Below, one piece after another: positions 7,693-15,245 of a DNA stretch of 21,145 nt. This stretch comes from an uncultured Muribaculaceae bacterium (GTDB lineage: Bacteria; Bacteroidota; Bacteroidia; Bacteroidales; Muribaculaceae). A program made the translations under genes and the position numbers. Where the stretch lies: NCBI GenBank assembly GCA_910584905.1, contig CAJUCQ010000026.1, positions 1 to 21,145 on the forward strand, written 5' to 3'. The notes below the pieces were generated by a model. It made no database searches, was not told the DNA's origin, and saw only the letters and a list, made by a program, of their open reading frames with translations. The first letter of the stretch is position 1. Every line of letters starts with the position of its first letter.

Positions 7693-7923
7693 ATGCCGAA
7701 AGTACAAGGAGCCGTCACCATTGAAGAAGGCCGGTGCAAGGGTTGCGAACTATGTGTCGTCGCCTGCCCGACCGATGTGTTAAAACTTCAGCCCAAAGAG
7801 GTAAACGACCGCGGCTATCACTACGCCTACGCCGCCAACCCCGACGCCTGCACCGGCTGCACCTCCTGCGCCACCGTCTGCCCCGACGCCTGCATCGAAG
7901 TATATCGTGTGGTGCTGAAATAA
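7693..7923 (+). CDS. korD: 2[4Fe-4S] ferredoxin-like delta subunit of 2-oxoacid:ferredoxin oxidoreductase
   Basis: This is a 76-residue protein starting MPKVQGAVTIEEG. The ATG at 7693 is preferred because longer versions add only low-complexity sequence. It has two classical cluster motifs, CKGCELCVVACP and CTGCTSCATVCP, each CxxCxxCxxxCP, that would bind two [4Fe-4S] clusters. It is first of four adjacent subunit genes (delta, alpha, beta, gamma). In this family the delta subunit relays electrons from the thiamine-containing core to external ferredoxin. It acts in the cytoplasm and is oxygen sensitive. Confidence 0.9.
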   Translation: MPKVQGAVTIEEGRCKGCELCVVACPTDVLKLQPKEVNDRGYHYAYAANPDACTGCTSCATVCPDACIEVYRVVLK

Positions 7924-7956
7924 TTTTTCCGAACCCCTCACCTCTAACCTTCTTGA

Positions 7957-7988
7957 TTCCCGCCCCGGCGGGAAATCAGCCCCCCCCC
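7957..7988 (+). promoter_or_regulatory. GC-rich hairpin plus nine-C tract in the korA leader
   Basis: TTCCCGC (7957-7963) pairs with GCGGGAA (7968-7974) around a tetraloop-sized gap. It is followed by a run of nine C at 7980-7988, ending seven bases before the korA ATG. There is no T-run, so it is not an intrinsic terminator. It may affect mRNA processing or translation between the delta and alpha subunits. Confidence 0.4.
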
Positions 7989-7995
7989 TCAAAAT

Positions 7996-9087
7996 ATGGA
8001 AGAAGTAAAACTGATGAAAGGCAATGAGGCCATCGCCCACGCGGCCATCCGCTACGGATGCGACGGCTACTTCGGCTACCCCATCACCCCCCAGAGCGAA
8101 GTCCTCGAGACCCTCGCCGACCTTATGCCTTGGGAGACGACAGGCATGGTCGTGCTTCAGGCCGAAAGTGAAGTCGCCGCAATAAACATGGTCTACGGCG
8201 GCGCCGCCACGGGCAAAGCCGTAATGACATCGTCGTCATCGCCCGGCATTTCGCTCAAACAGGAAGGCATATCCTACCTTGCCGCCTCCGAGCTCCCGGC
8301 GCTCATCCTCAACTGTATGCGCGGCGGCCCCGGACTCGGCACAATCCAGCCCTCCCAAAGCGACTATTTCCAAGCCACAAAAGGCGGAGGCCACGGCGAT
8401 TACCACCTTATCGTCCTCGCCCCGGCCACCGTTCAGGAAATGGCCGACTTCGTGGCCCTCGGCTTCGACCTCGCCTTCAAATACCGCACTCCGGCGATGA
8501 TTCTCGCCGACGGAATCGTCGGGCAGATGATGGAAAAAGTGGTGCTCCCGCCCCAGCGGCCGCGACGCACCGACGACGAAATCCGCGCCCAATGCCCTTG
8601 GGCCGCCACCGGGAAAGGCTCCCGCCCCCACCGCAACGTCGTAACCTCGCTCGAGCTCGACTCGGCTAAAATGGAAGTAAACAACCTCCGCTTTCAGGAA
8701 ACATACCGCCGCATCGCCGAAAACGAAGTGCGCTACGAAGAACACTTCACCGACGACTGCGACTACCTGATGGTGGCCTTCGGCTCAATGGCGCGCATCT
8801 GCCTCAAAGCCATCGAGGAAGCCCGCAGCCAAGGCATCCGCATCGGCCTCATCCGCCCCGTCACGCTCTGGCCCTTCCCCTCGGCCCGCATCGCCGAACT
8901 CGCCGCCCGCGTCAAAGGCATACTCGTCGTCGAGCTGAACGCCGGACAAATGATTGAAGACGTCAAGCTGGCTATTTCCACGCCCGAGCCAACAGTGCAC
9001 CACTTCGGCCGAATGGGCGGCATCGTGCCCAATCCGGCCGAAATCATCGAAGCCTTCCACTCTCATTACCCCGAAGCAAAACAGTAA
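7996..9087 (+). CDS. korA: 2-oxoacid:ferredoxin oxidoreductase, alpha subunit (VorB/KorA type)
   Basis: This is a 363-residue subunit of the enzyme that oxidatively decarboxylates a 2-oxoacid (2-oxoglutarate or branched-chain 2-oxoacids) with CoA, yielding acyl-CoA, CO2 and reduced ferredoxin. It shows the pyrimidine-binding domain signature GYPITPQSE (residues 27-35) and SSSSPGISLKQEGISYL with RGGPGLGTIQPSQSDY, then a C-terminal transketolase-like domain II (VAFGSMARICLKAIEEA, IRPVTLWPFP). Sequences of this type are often annotated as VorB, the 3-methyl-2-oxobutanoate form; substrate choice cannot be decided by eye. It lies 72 bases after the ferredoxin-like gene and 3 bases before the beta gene. 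Confidence 0.92.
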   Translation: MEEVKLMKGNEAIAHAAIRYGCDGYFGYPITPQSEVLETLADLMPWETTGMVVLQAESEVAAINMVYGGAATGKAVMTSSSSPGISLKQEGISYLAASELPALILNCMRGGPGLGTIQPSQSDYFQATKGGGHGDYHLIVLAPATVQEMADFVALGFDLAFKYRTPAMILADGIVGQMMEKVVLPPQRPRRTDDEIRAQCPWAATGKGSRPHRNVVTSLELDSAKMEVNNLRFQETYRRIAENEVRYEEHFTDDCDYLMVAFGSMARICLKAIEEARSQGIRIGLIRPVTLWPFPSARIAELAARVKGILVVELNAGQMIEDVKLAISTPEPTVHHFGRMGGIVPNPAEIIEAFHSHYPEAKQ

Positions 9088-9090
9088 GTC

Positions 9091-9852
9091 ATGGACACGA
9101 ACGACATTATCAGACCTGAAAACAAGGTCTACGCGCGCCCGCGCCTGCTCACGGAAAACATCACCCACTACTGCCCGGGGTGCAGCCACGGCGTTGTCCA
9201 CCGCATCATCGCCGAACTCATCGACGAAATGGGGCTCGAAGACCGCACCATCGGCATCGCCCCCGTGGGATGCGCCGTGTTCGCTTACAACTATATCGAC
9301 GTCGACTGGATTGAAGCCGCCCACGGACGCGCTCCCGCGCTCGCCTCGGCTGCCGCACGCCTAAACCCCGAGAACCTCGTTTTCACATATCAGGGCGACG
9401 GCGACCTCTCGGCCATAGGCACAGCCGAGACAATCCACGCCTGCAACCGAGGTGAAAACATCGTAATCATCTTCATTAACAACGCTATATACGGCATGAC
9501 CGGCGGACAGATGGCCCCCACCACTCTCCTCGGAATGAAGACCGCGACCACACCCTACGGACGCCGCGCCGACCTCAACGGCTACCCCCTCGCCATTTCG
9601 CCCCTCCTCGCCGCCCTCGACGGCACATGCTACGTCACGCGGCAGGCCGTACACACCCCAGGCGCCGTCCGAAAAACAAAGGCCGCCATCAAGAAAGCCT
9701 TCACGAACGCACTCAACAAACGCGGCACATCGGTCGTCGAAGTCGTGAGCACGTGCAACTCCGGGTGGAAGCTCTCGCCCGCGGACTCCAACCGCTGGAT
9801 GGTAGAGCACATGTTCGAGAAATATCCCCTCGGCGACCTAAAGAATGTCTGA
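9091..9852 (+). CDS. korB: 2-oxoacid:ferredoxin oxidoreductase, beta subunit (thiamine pyrophosphate binding)
   Basis: This 253-residue catalytic subunit shows the thiamine diphosphate and Mg motif GDGD (102-105) followed 25 residues later by NN (130-131). Four cysteines lie where the proximal [4Fe-4S] cluster ligands are expected: C28 and C31 in HYCPGCSHG, C61 in VGCAVFAY and C222 in STCNSGWK. It is nearly contiguous with korA, so subunits are made together. Family members lacking the lipoyl system use this arrangement in strict anaerobes, which fits a gut Bacteroidales host. The gamma gene follows closely. Confidence 0.93.
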   Translation: MDTNDIIRPENKVYARPRLLTENITHYCPGCSHGVVHRIIAELIDEMGLEDRTIGIAPVGCAVFAYNYIDVDWIEAAHGRAPALASAAARLNPENLVFTYQGDGDLSAIGTAETIHACNRGENIVIIFINNAIYGMTGGQMAPTTLLGMKTATTPYGRRADLNGYPLAISPLLAALDGTCYVTRQAVHTPGAVRKTKAAIKKAFTNALNKRGTSVVEVVSTCNSGWKLSPADSNRWMVEHMFEKYPLGDLKNV

Positions 9853-9877
9853 CTCACTCCCTAAAAATCCAAAAGCA

Positions 9878-10417
9878 ATGAAAGAAGAAATCGTAATTGC
9901 CGGATTCGGCGGCCAAGGCGTTCTGTCAATGGGCAAAATTCTCGCTTACGCCGGTCTGATGGACGGCCTCGAAGTGTCGTGGATGCCTTCATACGGACCC
10001 GAACAGCGCGGCGGCACCGCCAACGTAACCGTCATCCTCTCCGACGCGCTGATTTCGTCGCCCGTGCTCGACACATACGACACGGCCGTGATTCTCAACC
10101 AGCAAAGCCTCGATAAATTCGAAAGCCGCGTCAAACCCGGAGGCACTCTCATCTACGACCCCTACGGCATACACCGCGCTCCCGAACGCGCCGACATTCG
10201 CATCGTCCCAGTTGATGCGATGGAAGCCGCAATCGAGATGAAAAACTCCAAAACCTACAACATGATTCTCCTCGGAGCGCTCCTCGCCTGCCGCCCCGTC
10301 GTAGAACTCGACGCCGTGATCCGGGGGCTCAAAAAAACGCTTCCCGAACGCCACCACCACCTCATCCCCCTCAACGAGCAAGCTCTCCGCAAGGGAATGA
10401 GCCTCGTCGAAAAATAA
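9878..10417 (+). CDS. korC: 2-oxoacid:ferredoxin oxidoreductase, gamma subunit
   Basis: This is a 179-residue protein with the start MKEEIVIAGFGGQGVLSMG, the usual beginning of this family. An ATG at 9845 would add 11 residues and overlap korB by 8 bases, so it is a possible alternative start. The glycine-rich GFGGQG loop and the downstream SYGPEQRGGTANVTV segment are characteristic of the 2-oxoacid:acceptor oxidoreductase gamma domain, which helps bind CoA and completes the heterotetramer. It is the last gene of the cluster and is followed by a 129-base gap with three stem-loops. Confidence 0.9.
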   Translation: MKEEIVIAGFGGQGVLSMGKILAYAGLMDGLEVSWMPSYGPEQRGGTANVTVILSDALISSPVLDTYDTAVILNQQSLDKFESRVKPGGTLIYDPYGIHRAPERADIRIVPVDAMEAAIEMKNSKTYNMILLGALLACRPVVELDAVIRGLKKTLPERHHHLIPLNEQALRKGMSLVEK

Positions 10418-10424
10418 ACCCGTT

Positions 10425-10456
10425 GTGTCCGCATCCGACCCCGATGATGCGGACAC
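10425..10456 (+). terminator. Perfect 11-bp stem-loop after the KOR cluster
   Basis: GTGTCCGCATC (10425-10435) pairs with GATGCGGACAC (10446-10456) across a 10-base loop, 8 bases after the korC stop. There is no T-run, so it may act as an mRNA 3' end or stability element rather than a classical intrinsic terminator. Confidence 0.5.
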
Positions 10457-10472
10457 GCACGTCAAGCCTCGG

Positions 10473-10499
10473 GGGGTGCCTCAAAACCTAAGGCGCCCC
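10473..10499 (+). terminator. Second stem-loop of the korC-rbfA gap
   Basis: GGGGTGCCT (10473-10481) pairs with AGGCGCCCC (10491-10499) with one G-T pair and a 9-base loop. It lacks a T-run. Together with the preceding hairpin it probably separates the KOR cluster from rbfA. Confidence 0.4.
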
Positions 10500-10503
10500 T
10501 CAC

Positions 10504-10523
10504 GTGTTCTATACTCAGAACAC
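10504..10523. promoter_or_regulatory. Perfect 7-bp inverted repeat upstream of rbfA
   Basis: GTGTTCT (10504-10510) and AGAACAC (10517-10523) are perfect inverted repeats 6 bases apart, ending 23 bases before the rbfA ATG. The size and position fit an operator or a third RNA hairpin. Confidence 0.35.
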
Positions 10524-10546
10524 TTTAACAACCCGAACACACAATC

Positions 10547-10885
10547 ATGGAATCAACCCGCCAAGCTAAAATATCACGCCTTCTGCAAAAGGAACTCAGC
10601 GAAATATTCCGCCAACAGACGGCAAAGACCCACGGCACGCTCGTAAGCGTCAGCGCCATGCGCGTAAGCCCCGACCTCTCGGTCGCAAAGGCATACCTCT
10701 CGATTTTTCCCTCCGAGAAAGGCCCCGAAATGCTCAAAAGCATCACGGCCTCGGCCAAGACAATACGCTACGAACTCGCCCAACGCGTGCGCTTCCAGCT
10801 TCGTAAGACGCCCGAACTCCAGTTCTTCCTCGACGATTCGCTCGACTACATAGAGAACATCGACCACCTCCTCGAAGAAAAATAA
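10547..10885 (+). CDS. rbfA: 30S ribosome-binding factor A
   Basis: RbfA is a KH-like protein that binds 16S rRNA during late small-subunit maturation. The 112-residue length is typical. Family features include the N-terminal RQAKISRLLQKELSEIF helix, VSVSAMRVSPDLSVAKAYLSI in the beta-strand core, and the C-terminal LRKTPELQFFLDDSLDYIENID, matching the family R-x-x-P-x-L-x-F-x-x-D-D-S motif. It has its own upstream gap and lies 140 bases ahead of the ABC permease gene. Confidence 0.93.
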   Translation: MESTRQAKISRLLQKELSEIFRQQTAKTHGTLVSVSAMRVSPDLSVAKAYLSIFPSEKGPEMLKSITASAKTIRYELAQRVRFQLRKTPELQFFLDDSLDYIENIDHLLEEK

Positions 10886-10931
10886 AGCGTAGCGCTCCGG
10901 CGCCCCCTCGTCTCCGACAACCGGAAACATG

Positions 10932-10972
10932 CCGACAGCCCCTGACGCCACGCACAACGTCAGGGCTGTCGG
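10932..10972 (+). terminator. Long stem-loop between rbfA and the permease gene
   Basis: CCGACAGCC plus CTGACG (10932-10947, with one bulged C) pairs with CGTCAGGGCTGTCGG (10958-10972) around a loop of about 10 bases, a 15-bp stem. There is no T-run. It is a strong structure that may mark the rbfA mRNA 3' end or attenuate read-through. Nothing else is seen in the 140-base gap. Confidence 0.45.
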
Positions 10973-11025
10973 GCTTACAGGACAGTCAACATACACATTG
11001 TCGAACAGCCCCACCCTCACGCTTC

Positions 11026-12264
11026 TTGCTCGCTCTTAAAATCGCCCTGCGCTACCTCTTGGCGCCCAAGTCGCACAACGCCGTCAACGTCATCTCGATA
11101 ATATCATTGAGCGGCGTGGCCGTAGCCACGGCCGCAATAGTCATCGTCCTATCCGTATTCAACGGCTTCAACGACCTCGCCGCCTCCCACCTCAGCGCCA
11201 TTGACCCTCAGCTCAAGGTGAGCCCGGCCGGAGCCAAAGTCTTCGCAAAAGCCGACTCCATAGCCTGCGCCATCACCGAAGGCGTTGACGGCATCGACGC
11301 CGCCACTCCCGTCCTTGAAGAAAGAGCCCTCCTCGTCGGAGCTTCGGGCCAGATGCCCGTCGTTTTCAAAGCCGTAAATCCCGCAGAATACCCCCGCATT
11401 GTCGACATCAACGCCACAATCATCGACGGCCTCAACATCGAAGCCGCCGACATCCCCGGGCGCGAAATCCCGCAGGCTATGACCCTCTCGGTCGGAGTTG
11501 CCATGGAGACCGGACTCCGCCCCGCGCCCGACTCCGGCGCCGAGCTCTACGCCCCGCGCCGCATCGGCCGCATAAACCCCGCAAACCCGGCCGCCGCCTA
11601 CCGCCGCGAAGCCTTCACGGCCACGGGTGTGTTTCGCGTCGAACAACCCGAATACGACACCGACCGCATCATCATACCCCTCGACGCCGGCCGTCGCCTC
11701 CTCGAATACGACAACGGCGAAGCCTCAGCCATAGAACTGAGGCTGACCCCCGGAACCGACGAACGACGCGTCGCCGGCGACCTCGCCGCCATGCTCGGCG
11801 ACGGATTCACCATCGCCGACCGCCTTCGCCAGCAGGAAGAAGCCTTCCGCATGATAGCCATCGAAAAATGGATGACCTTCGTCATGCTCATCGCCATCCT
11901 CCTGATTGCAACATTCAACGTCCTGTCCACCCTCTCGCTCCTCGTAATTGAAAAACGCTCCGACGCCGCCACCCTCCGCGCTCTCGGTGCTCCGCGAGCG
12001 CTCACACGCTCGATTTTCACATGGGAAGGCTCGCTTATAACCATCTCCGGCGGCATCGCCGGCATAATCTTCGGCTCGCTCCTCACCCTCGGCCAGCAAC
12101 ACTTCGGGTGGGTAAAACTCGCCGGCGACCCCAACCTTCTATCCACGACTGTCTACCCCGTGAGGCTCGCCCCGTGGCCCGACCTCGCAATCGTAGCCGC
12201 CACAGTCGCCGCCATAGCCATAGCCACAGGCTCGGCCTCGCGCATCTTCACCAAATCAGAATAA
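11026..12264 (+). CDS. ABC transporter permease, LolC/LolE family (FtsX domain)
   Basis: This is a 412-residue inner-membrane permease. It uses a TTG start (MLALKIALRYLLAPK in translation); no ATG exists in frame nearby, and the conserved family start aligns here. It has one N-terminal transmembrane helix with the family motif NAVNVISIISLSGVAVAT, a large periplasmic domain (about 45-275) and three C-terminal helices near 278-305, 335-355 and 385-405 (FtsX/MacB-like domain). LolCDE extracts lipoproteins from the inner membrane for transfer to the outer membrane. The ATPase partner LolD is not adjacent, which is common in Bacteroidetes. The next gene starts 22 bases downstream. Confidence 0.82.
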   Translation: MLALKIALRYLLAPKSHNAVNVISIISLSGVAVATAAIVIVLSVFNGFNDLAASHLSAIDPQLKVSPAGAKVFAKADSIACAITEGVDGIDAATPVLEERALLVGASGQMPVVFKAVNPAEYPRIVDINATIIDGLNIEAADIPGREIPQAMTLSVGVAMETGLRPAPDSGAELYAPRRIGRINPANPAAAYRREAFTATGVFRVEQPEYDTDRIIIPLDAGRRLLEYDNGEASAIELRLTPGTDERRVAGDLAAMLGDGFTIADRLRQQEEAFRMIAIEKWMTFVMLIAILLIATFNVLSTLSLLVIEKRSDAATLRALGAPRALTRSIFTWEGSLITISGGIAGIIFGSLLTLGQQHFGWVKLAGDPNLLSTTVYPVRLAPWPDLAIVAATVAAIAIATGSASRIFTKSE

Positions 12265-12286
12265 CCACCTCATCCGGACAAAAGCC

Positions 12287-13069
12287 ATGCAAACCGTCCT
12301 GTTCAACTCCACAATATTCGGCCCCATCCACTCACGCCGCCTCGGCACAAGCCTCGGCGTAAACCTCTCGCCCGTCGACGGAAAAATCTGCACATTCGAC
12401 TGCCTCTACTGCGAGGCCGGATACAACGCCCAAGGCCCCGGCAAAAGCGGCCTGCCCGAAAGAGCCGAAGTCGCCGCCCTTCTGCGCCAAAAACTCGCCT
12501 CAATGAAAGCCGCAGGCGAGAGCCTCGACGTAATCACATTCTCGGGCAACGGCGAGCCGACAGTCCACCCCGACTTCGCCGGCATAATCGACGACACTAT
12601 CGCCGCACGCAACGAATTCTTCCCCGACGTCAAAATCAGCGTCCTCTGCAACTCGACCCAACTTCACCGCCCCGACGTCTGCGAAGCCCTGCGCAAAGTC
12701 GACAACAACATACTCAAACTCGACAGCGCCATTGAGTCCACGATGCGGGCCCTCGACCGCCCGAACGCCCCGGGATTCACCGTCGAGAGCCTCCTCCCCC
12801 GGCTCGAAGCCTTCGGCTCCAAAGCCATAATCCAGACCATGCTCACCCGAGGCACTCACGACGGAGCTGAAATCGACAACACAACCCCGGCCGAAATCGA
12901 CGCCCTTATCGAAGCCTACAAACGCATCCGCCCGGCCGAAATAATGCTCTACACAATCGACCGGCGCACACCCGAACAGTCGCTCCAACGGCTCAGCCGC
13001 CAAGAACTCGACGCCGCCGCCGCGCGCATCACAGCCCGAACAGGCATCCCCGTCCAAGTCAGCGCCTGA
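12287..13069 (+). CDS. Radical SAM protein
   Basis: This is a 260-residue protein with the radical SAM cluster motif CTFDCLYC (C35, C39, C42; CxxxCxxC) and the GNGEPTVHPDF segment typical of the COG0731-like group of radical SAM oxidoreductases. The N-terminus, FNSTIFGPIHSRRLGTSLG, with GVNLSP, is also characteristic of that group. It would bind a [4Fe-4S] cluster and cleave S-adenosylmethionine. Its substrate is not known to me. It is closely spaced behind the permease gene and probably cotranscribed, though no functional link is evident. Confidence 0.85.
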   Translation: MQTVLFNSTIFGPIHSRRLGTSLGVNLSPVDGKICTFDCLYCEAGYNAQGPGKSGLPERAEVAALLRQKLASMKAAGESLDVITFSGNGEPTVHPDFAGIIDDTIAARNEFFPDVKISVLCNSTQLHRPDVCEALRKVDNNILKLDSAIESTMRALDRPNAPGFTVESLLPRLEAFGSKAIIQTMLTRGTHDGAEIDNTTPAEIDALIEAYKRIRPAEIMLYTIDRRTPEQSLQRLSRQELDAAAARITARTGIPVQVSA

Positions 13070-13142
13070 TCCCACCCCACGGCGACACCGACTAAGAGCC
13101 TTTCGCATTCTCCGAAATAGATACCCGCACACTGGCCGCCTG

Positions 13143-13174
13143 TTTTGCCGATTTAAATTTTTTGCATAACTTTG
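13143..13174 (+). promoter_or_regulatory. Canonical Bacteroidetes promoter of panB
   Basis: TTTTG at 13143-13147 is followed after exactly 19 bases by TAACTTTG at 13167-13174, matching the TTTG / TAnnTTTG consensus of the primary Bacteroidetes sigma factor. The predicted start of transcription is near 13180, about 25 bases before the panB ATG. This is the best promoter in the window. Confidence 0.75.
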
Positions 13175-13204
13175 CGCCACCAAAACCATATTTTACATCA
13201 TCTC

Positions 13205-14026
13205 ATGTCTACAAACACAGTCGACAACCAGCGCAAAGTCACAACCAAGCGCCTCATTGAAATGAAAGCCCGTGGCGAGAAAATCGCCATGCTCACCGCA
13301 TACGACTACTCGATGGCAAAGCTCATCGACGAAGCAGGAATGGACGTTATCCTCGTCGGAGACTCCGCCTCCAACGTAATGGCCGGCAACATGACAACCC
13401 TCCCCATGACGCTCGACCAGATGATATACCACGCCAAAAGCGTCATCAAGGGCACTTCCCGCGCTCTCGTCGTTTGCGACATGCCCTTCGGCTCATATCA
13501 GGGAAACCCGATTGAAGCCCTCAACTCGGCCGTGCGCATCATGAAGGAAAGCCACGCCGAAGCCGTCAAAATGGAAGGTGGCTCCGAAATCCGCGAAAGC
13601 ATTGAACGCATCCTCAGCGCCGGAATCCCCGTGATGGGCCACCTCGGGCTCACACCTCAGAGCATCAATAAGTTTGGCACATACGCCGTCCGCGCAAAAG
13701 AAGAGGCCGAAGCCGAGAAACTTATCTCGGACGCATGCATGCTCGAAGAAATCGGATGCTTTGCCCTTGTGCTTGAAAAAGTGCCCGCTTCCCTCGCCGA
13801 ACGCGTCGCCAAGAGCATATCCATCCCCGTAATAGGCATCGGTGCCGGTGGCGGAGTCGACGGGCAGGTACTCGTGATGCACGACATGCTCGGCATAAAC
13901 AAAGGCTTCTCGCCGAAATTCCTCCGTCGCTACGCCGACCTATCTTCTGCCATCAACGAAGCTGTAAGCCACTATATCGACGACGTAAAGACCGGAGACT
14001 TCCCCAACGAAAGCGAACAGTACTGA
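13205..14026 (+). CDS. panB: 3-methyl-2-oxobutanoate hydroxymethyltransferase
   Basis: PanB transfers a hydroxymethyl group from methylenetetrahydrofolate to 3-methyl-2-oxobutanoate, the first committed step to pantothenate and CoA. It is 273 residues long, with ATG at 13205 just after the promoter. An in-frame TTG at 13172 lies inside the -7 box and is rejected. Motifs include MLTAYDYSMAKLIDEAG, ILVGDSASNVMAG, VVCDMPFGSYQ, VKMEGG, GHLGLTPQS and IGIGAGGGVDGQVLVMHD. It is followed by two hairpins, the second a clear intrinsic terminator, so panB appears monocistronic. Confidence 0.96.
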   Translation: MSTNTVDNQRKVTTKRLIEMKARGEKIAMLTAYDYSMAKLIDEAGMDVILVGDSASNVMAGNMTTLPMTLDQMIYHAKSVIKGTSRALVVCDMPFGSYQGNPIEALNSAVRIMKESHAEAVKMEGGSEIRESIERILSAGIPVMGHLGLTPQSINKFGTYAVRAKEEAEAEKLISDACMLEEIGCFALVLEKVPASLAERVAKSISIPVIGIGAGGGVDGQVLVMHDMLGINKGFSPKFLRRYADLSSAINEAVSHYIDDVKTGDFPNESEQY

Positions 14027-14029
14027 TGC

Positions 14030-14046
14030 CGTCGGCACAGCCGACG
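14030..14046 (+). repeat. Short hairpin just after panB
   Basis: CGTCGGC (14030-14036) pairs with GCCGACG (14040-14046) across a 3-base loop, starting 3 bases after the panB stop. It may protect the mRNA 3' end together with the terminator at 14067. Confidence 0.4.
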
Positions 14047-14066
14047 ACGTCACAACCCCTCATTCC

Positions 14067-14101
14067 GGGCCAAGCGGGCGAGTGCTCTCTTGGCCCTTTT
14101 T
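14067..14101 (+). terminator. Intrinsic terminator of panB
   Basis: GGGCCAAG (14067-14074) pairs with CTTGGCCC (14089-14096) and is followed immediately by TTTTT (14097-14101). This is a textbook rho-independent terminator. It also argues against translating the thioesterase from the ATG at 14026. Confidence 0.8.
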
Positions 14102-14175
14102 CCAAACATTCAGGCCTCCGAAGCGTTATAAATGATGTATTTTCAACATCTATCCACCCTCAAGCTCATCTGTCT

Positions 14176-14934
14176 ATGGAAAAAGAATTACCCGCAGAAT
14201 GGCATCACTCATATCTTCTGACCGCCGGCGAAAGCAACGCATCCGGGCTGATGCCACTCACGCTCGTCACCGAACGCGTAATCGAAGTCGCCACCGAACA
14301 CGCCAACGCCCTTTCCATCGGATATGCCGACCTTTCGAAAAAAAACATCGGGTGGGTTCTAAGCCGCCTCGCCGTTGAAATGAAGCGCTATCCGCGTATC
14401 AACGAACGCTACTCACTGTCAAGCTGGATTGAAAGCTACAACAAACACTTCTCCGAACGAAACTTCGTCATGACCTCCGACGACACAGGCGAAATCCTCG
14501 GTTACATGCGCTCCGTATGGGCGGCTATAGACATGGAATCGCGCACCGTTGCCGACCTCTCCGACTTCGAAAAAGACGGATTCCCGCTCTCCGACCGCGA
14601 ATGCCCGATAGCCCGCATAAGCCGTCAGCCAAGACTCCCGGATGAAGCGACGGAAGAGAAATACACCTTCAAATACTGCGACCTCGACTTCAACCGCCAC
14701 GTCAACACCGTGCGCTATCTTGCACTTATACTCAACCACTGGAGCCTCGGCCACTTCGACCGCAACATGGTCGAGCGCCTCGACCTTTGCTTCCACCACG
14801 AATGCTTCTTCGGCGAGGAAGTGGCCCTCCGTGTATTCAGCTCCGCCAACCGTAGCCTCTGCGAAATCTCACGCGACGGCGTAAGAGCCGTCGGCGCCGA
14901 AATCCGCTGGCTCGAACACCCCGCCGCGCACTAA
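14176..14934 (+). CDS. Acyl-ACP thioesterase (Acyl-ACP_TE family)
   Basis: The protein is 252 residues. The ATG at 14176 (MEKELPAEWHHSYLL) is chosen over the in-frame ATG at 14026, whose extra 50 residues run through the panB terminator. The double hot-dog fold family hydrolyses acyl-ACP to release free fatty acids. The C-terminal catalytic-region signature is YCDLDFNRHVNTVRYL, with the Asp, Asn and His expected of the family. Its TAA stop is 14932-14934, which is also the target-site duplication of the adjacent element; the protein sequence is unaffected by that insertion. Without the element its stop would overlap the trkA stop on the opposite strand. Confidence 0.88.
   Translation: MEKELPAEWHHSYLLTAGESNASGLMPLTLVTERVIEVATEHANALSIGYADLSKKNIGWVLSRLAVEMKRYPRINERYSLSSWIESYNKHFSERNFVMTSDDTGEILGYMRSVWAAIDMESRTVADLSDFEKDGFPLSDRECPIARISRQPRLPDEATEEKYTFKYCDLDFNRHVNTVRYLALILNHWSLGHFDRNMVERLDLCFHHECFFGEEVALRVFSSANRSLCEISRDGVRAVGAEIRWLEHPAAH
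14932..14934. repeat. Left target-site duplication (TAA)
   Basis: TAA here and TAA at 15502-15504 flank the inverted-repeat element. The TNA form is what IS5-family elements of the IS427/IS1031 groups generate. This copy is also the thioesterase stop codon. Confidence 0.7.
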
Positions 14935-14968
14935 GAGCCGGTTCGACAATAAATGTTAAACGCAGAGC
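14935..14968 (+). repeat. Left terminal inverted repeat
   Basis: This 34-bp repeat begins GAGCCGGTTCGACAATAA and ends CGCAGAGC. It is an exact reverse complement of 15468-15501. Confidence 0.9.
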
Positions 14969-15007
14969 GGTCAATCGTCGAGCGATGTTCTTCAGGCATT
15001 GAGGGAG

Positions 15008-15030
15008 CGATGGGGCTCCATCGTGACCGA
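15008..15030 (+). repeat. Left subterminal hairpin
   Basis: CGATGG-GGCT-CCATCG (15008-15023), preceded by GGAG and followed by TGACCGA, begins 73 bases in from the element end. Its partner at 15406-15428 has the same geometry but a different stem sequence. Confidence 0.6.
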
Positions 15031-15122
15031 AAAGCATGAAGAAGAGCGCCGGCGAGTGACCGAGGCGAAGGTAACTTTGTCAGGTATAGCGCTGTAAAAT
15101 CAGAGGAATGGAGATGCTTGAA

Positions 15123-15245
15123 TTATCTTGTATATCTCAGCATGAACAGAATTGATGCCATATATGCCATGGCGCGGGCTGTCGAAAGATAGCGCTCATA
15201 GTTGCGGCATAGACGCCGGAAGTTGTCAAGCCACGCATTGGTACG
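15123..15245 (-). pseudogene. C-terminal remnant of an IS5-family transposase
   Basis: Forty codons end at a TAA at 15123-15125, starting RTNAWLDNFRRLCRNYERYL and continuing STARAMAYMASILFMLRYTR. The R-T-N-A-W-L-D-N-F-R-R-L motif is the conserved end of IS5-group DDE transposases (matching E-R-x-x-x-W-L-x-x-x-R-R-L). A TAG lies immediately upstream in frame, and the preceding DNA does not supply the catalytic domain, so only this tail remains. Confidence 0.7.

Noticed and set aside
12500..13189. 229-codon minus-strand frame over the radical SAM gene
   Set aside because: It is a shadow frame of low-complexity Gly/Val/Asp composition; the + strand has the CxxxCxxC motif and family signatures.
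13172..13204. TTG start extending panB by 11 residues
   Set aside because: The TTG lies within the -7 promoter box, so it would not be in the transcript; the ATG at 13205 fits the family start.
14026..14175. ATG overlapping the panB stop as start of the thioesterase
   Set aside because: The added 50 residues span the panB intrinsic terminator and do not resemble the family N-terminus; the ATG at 14176 does.
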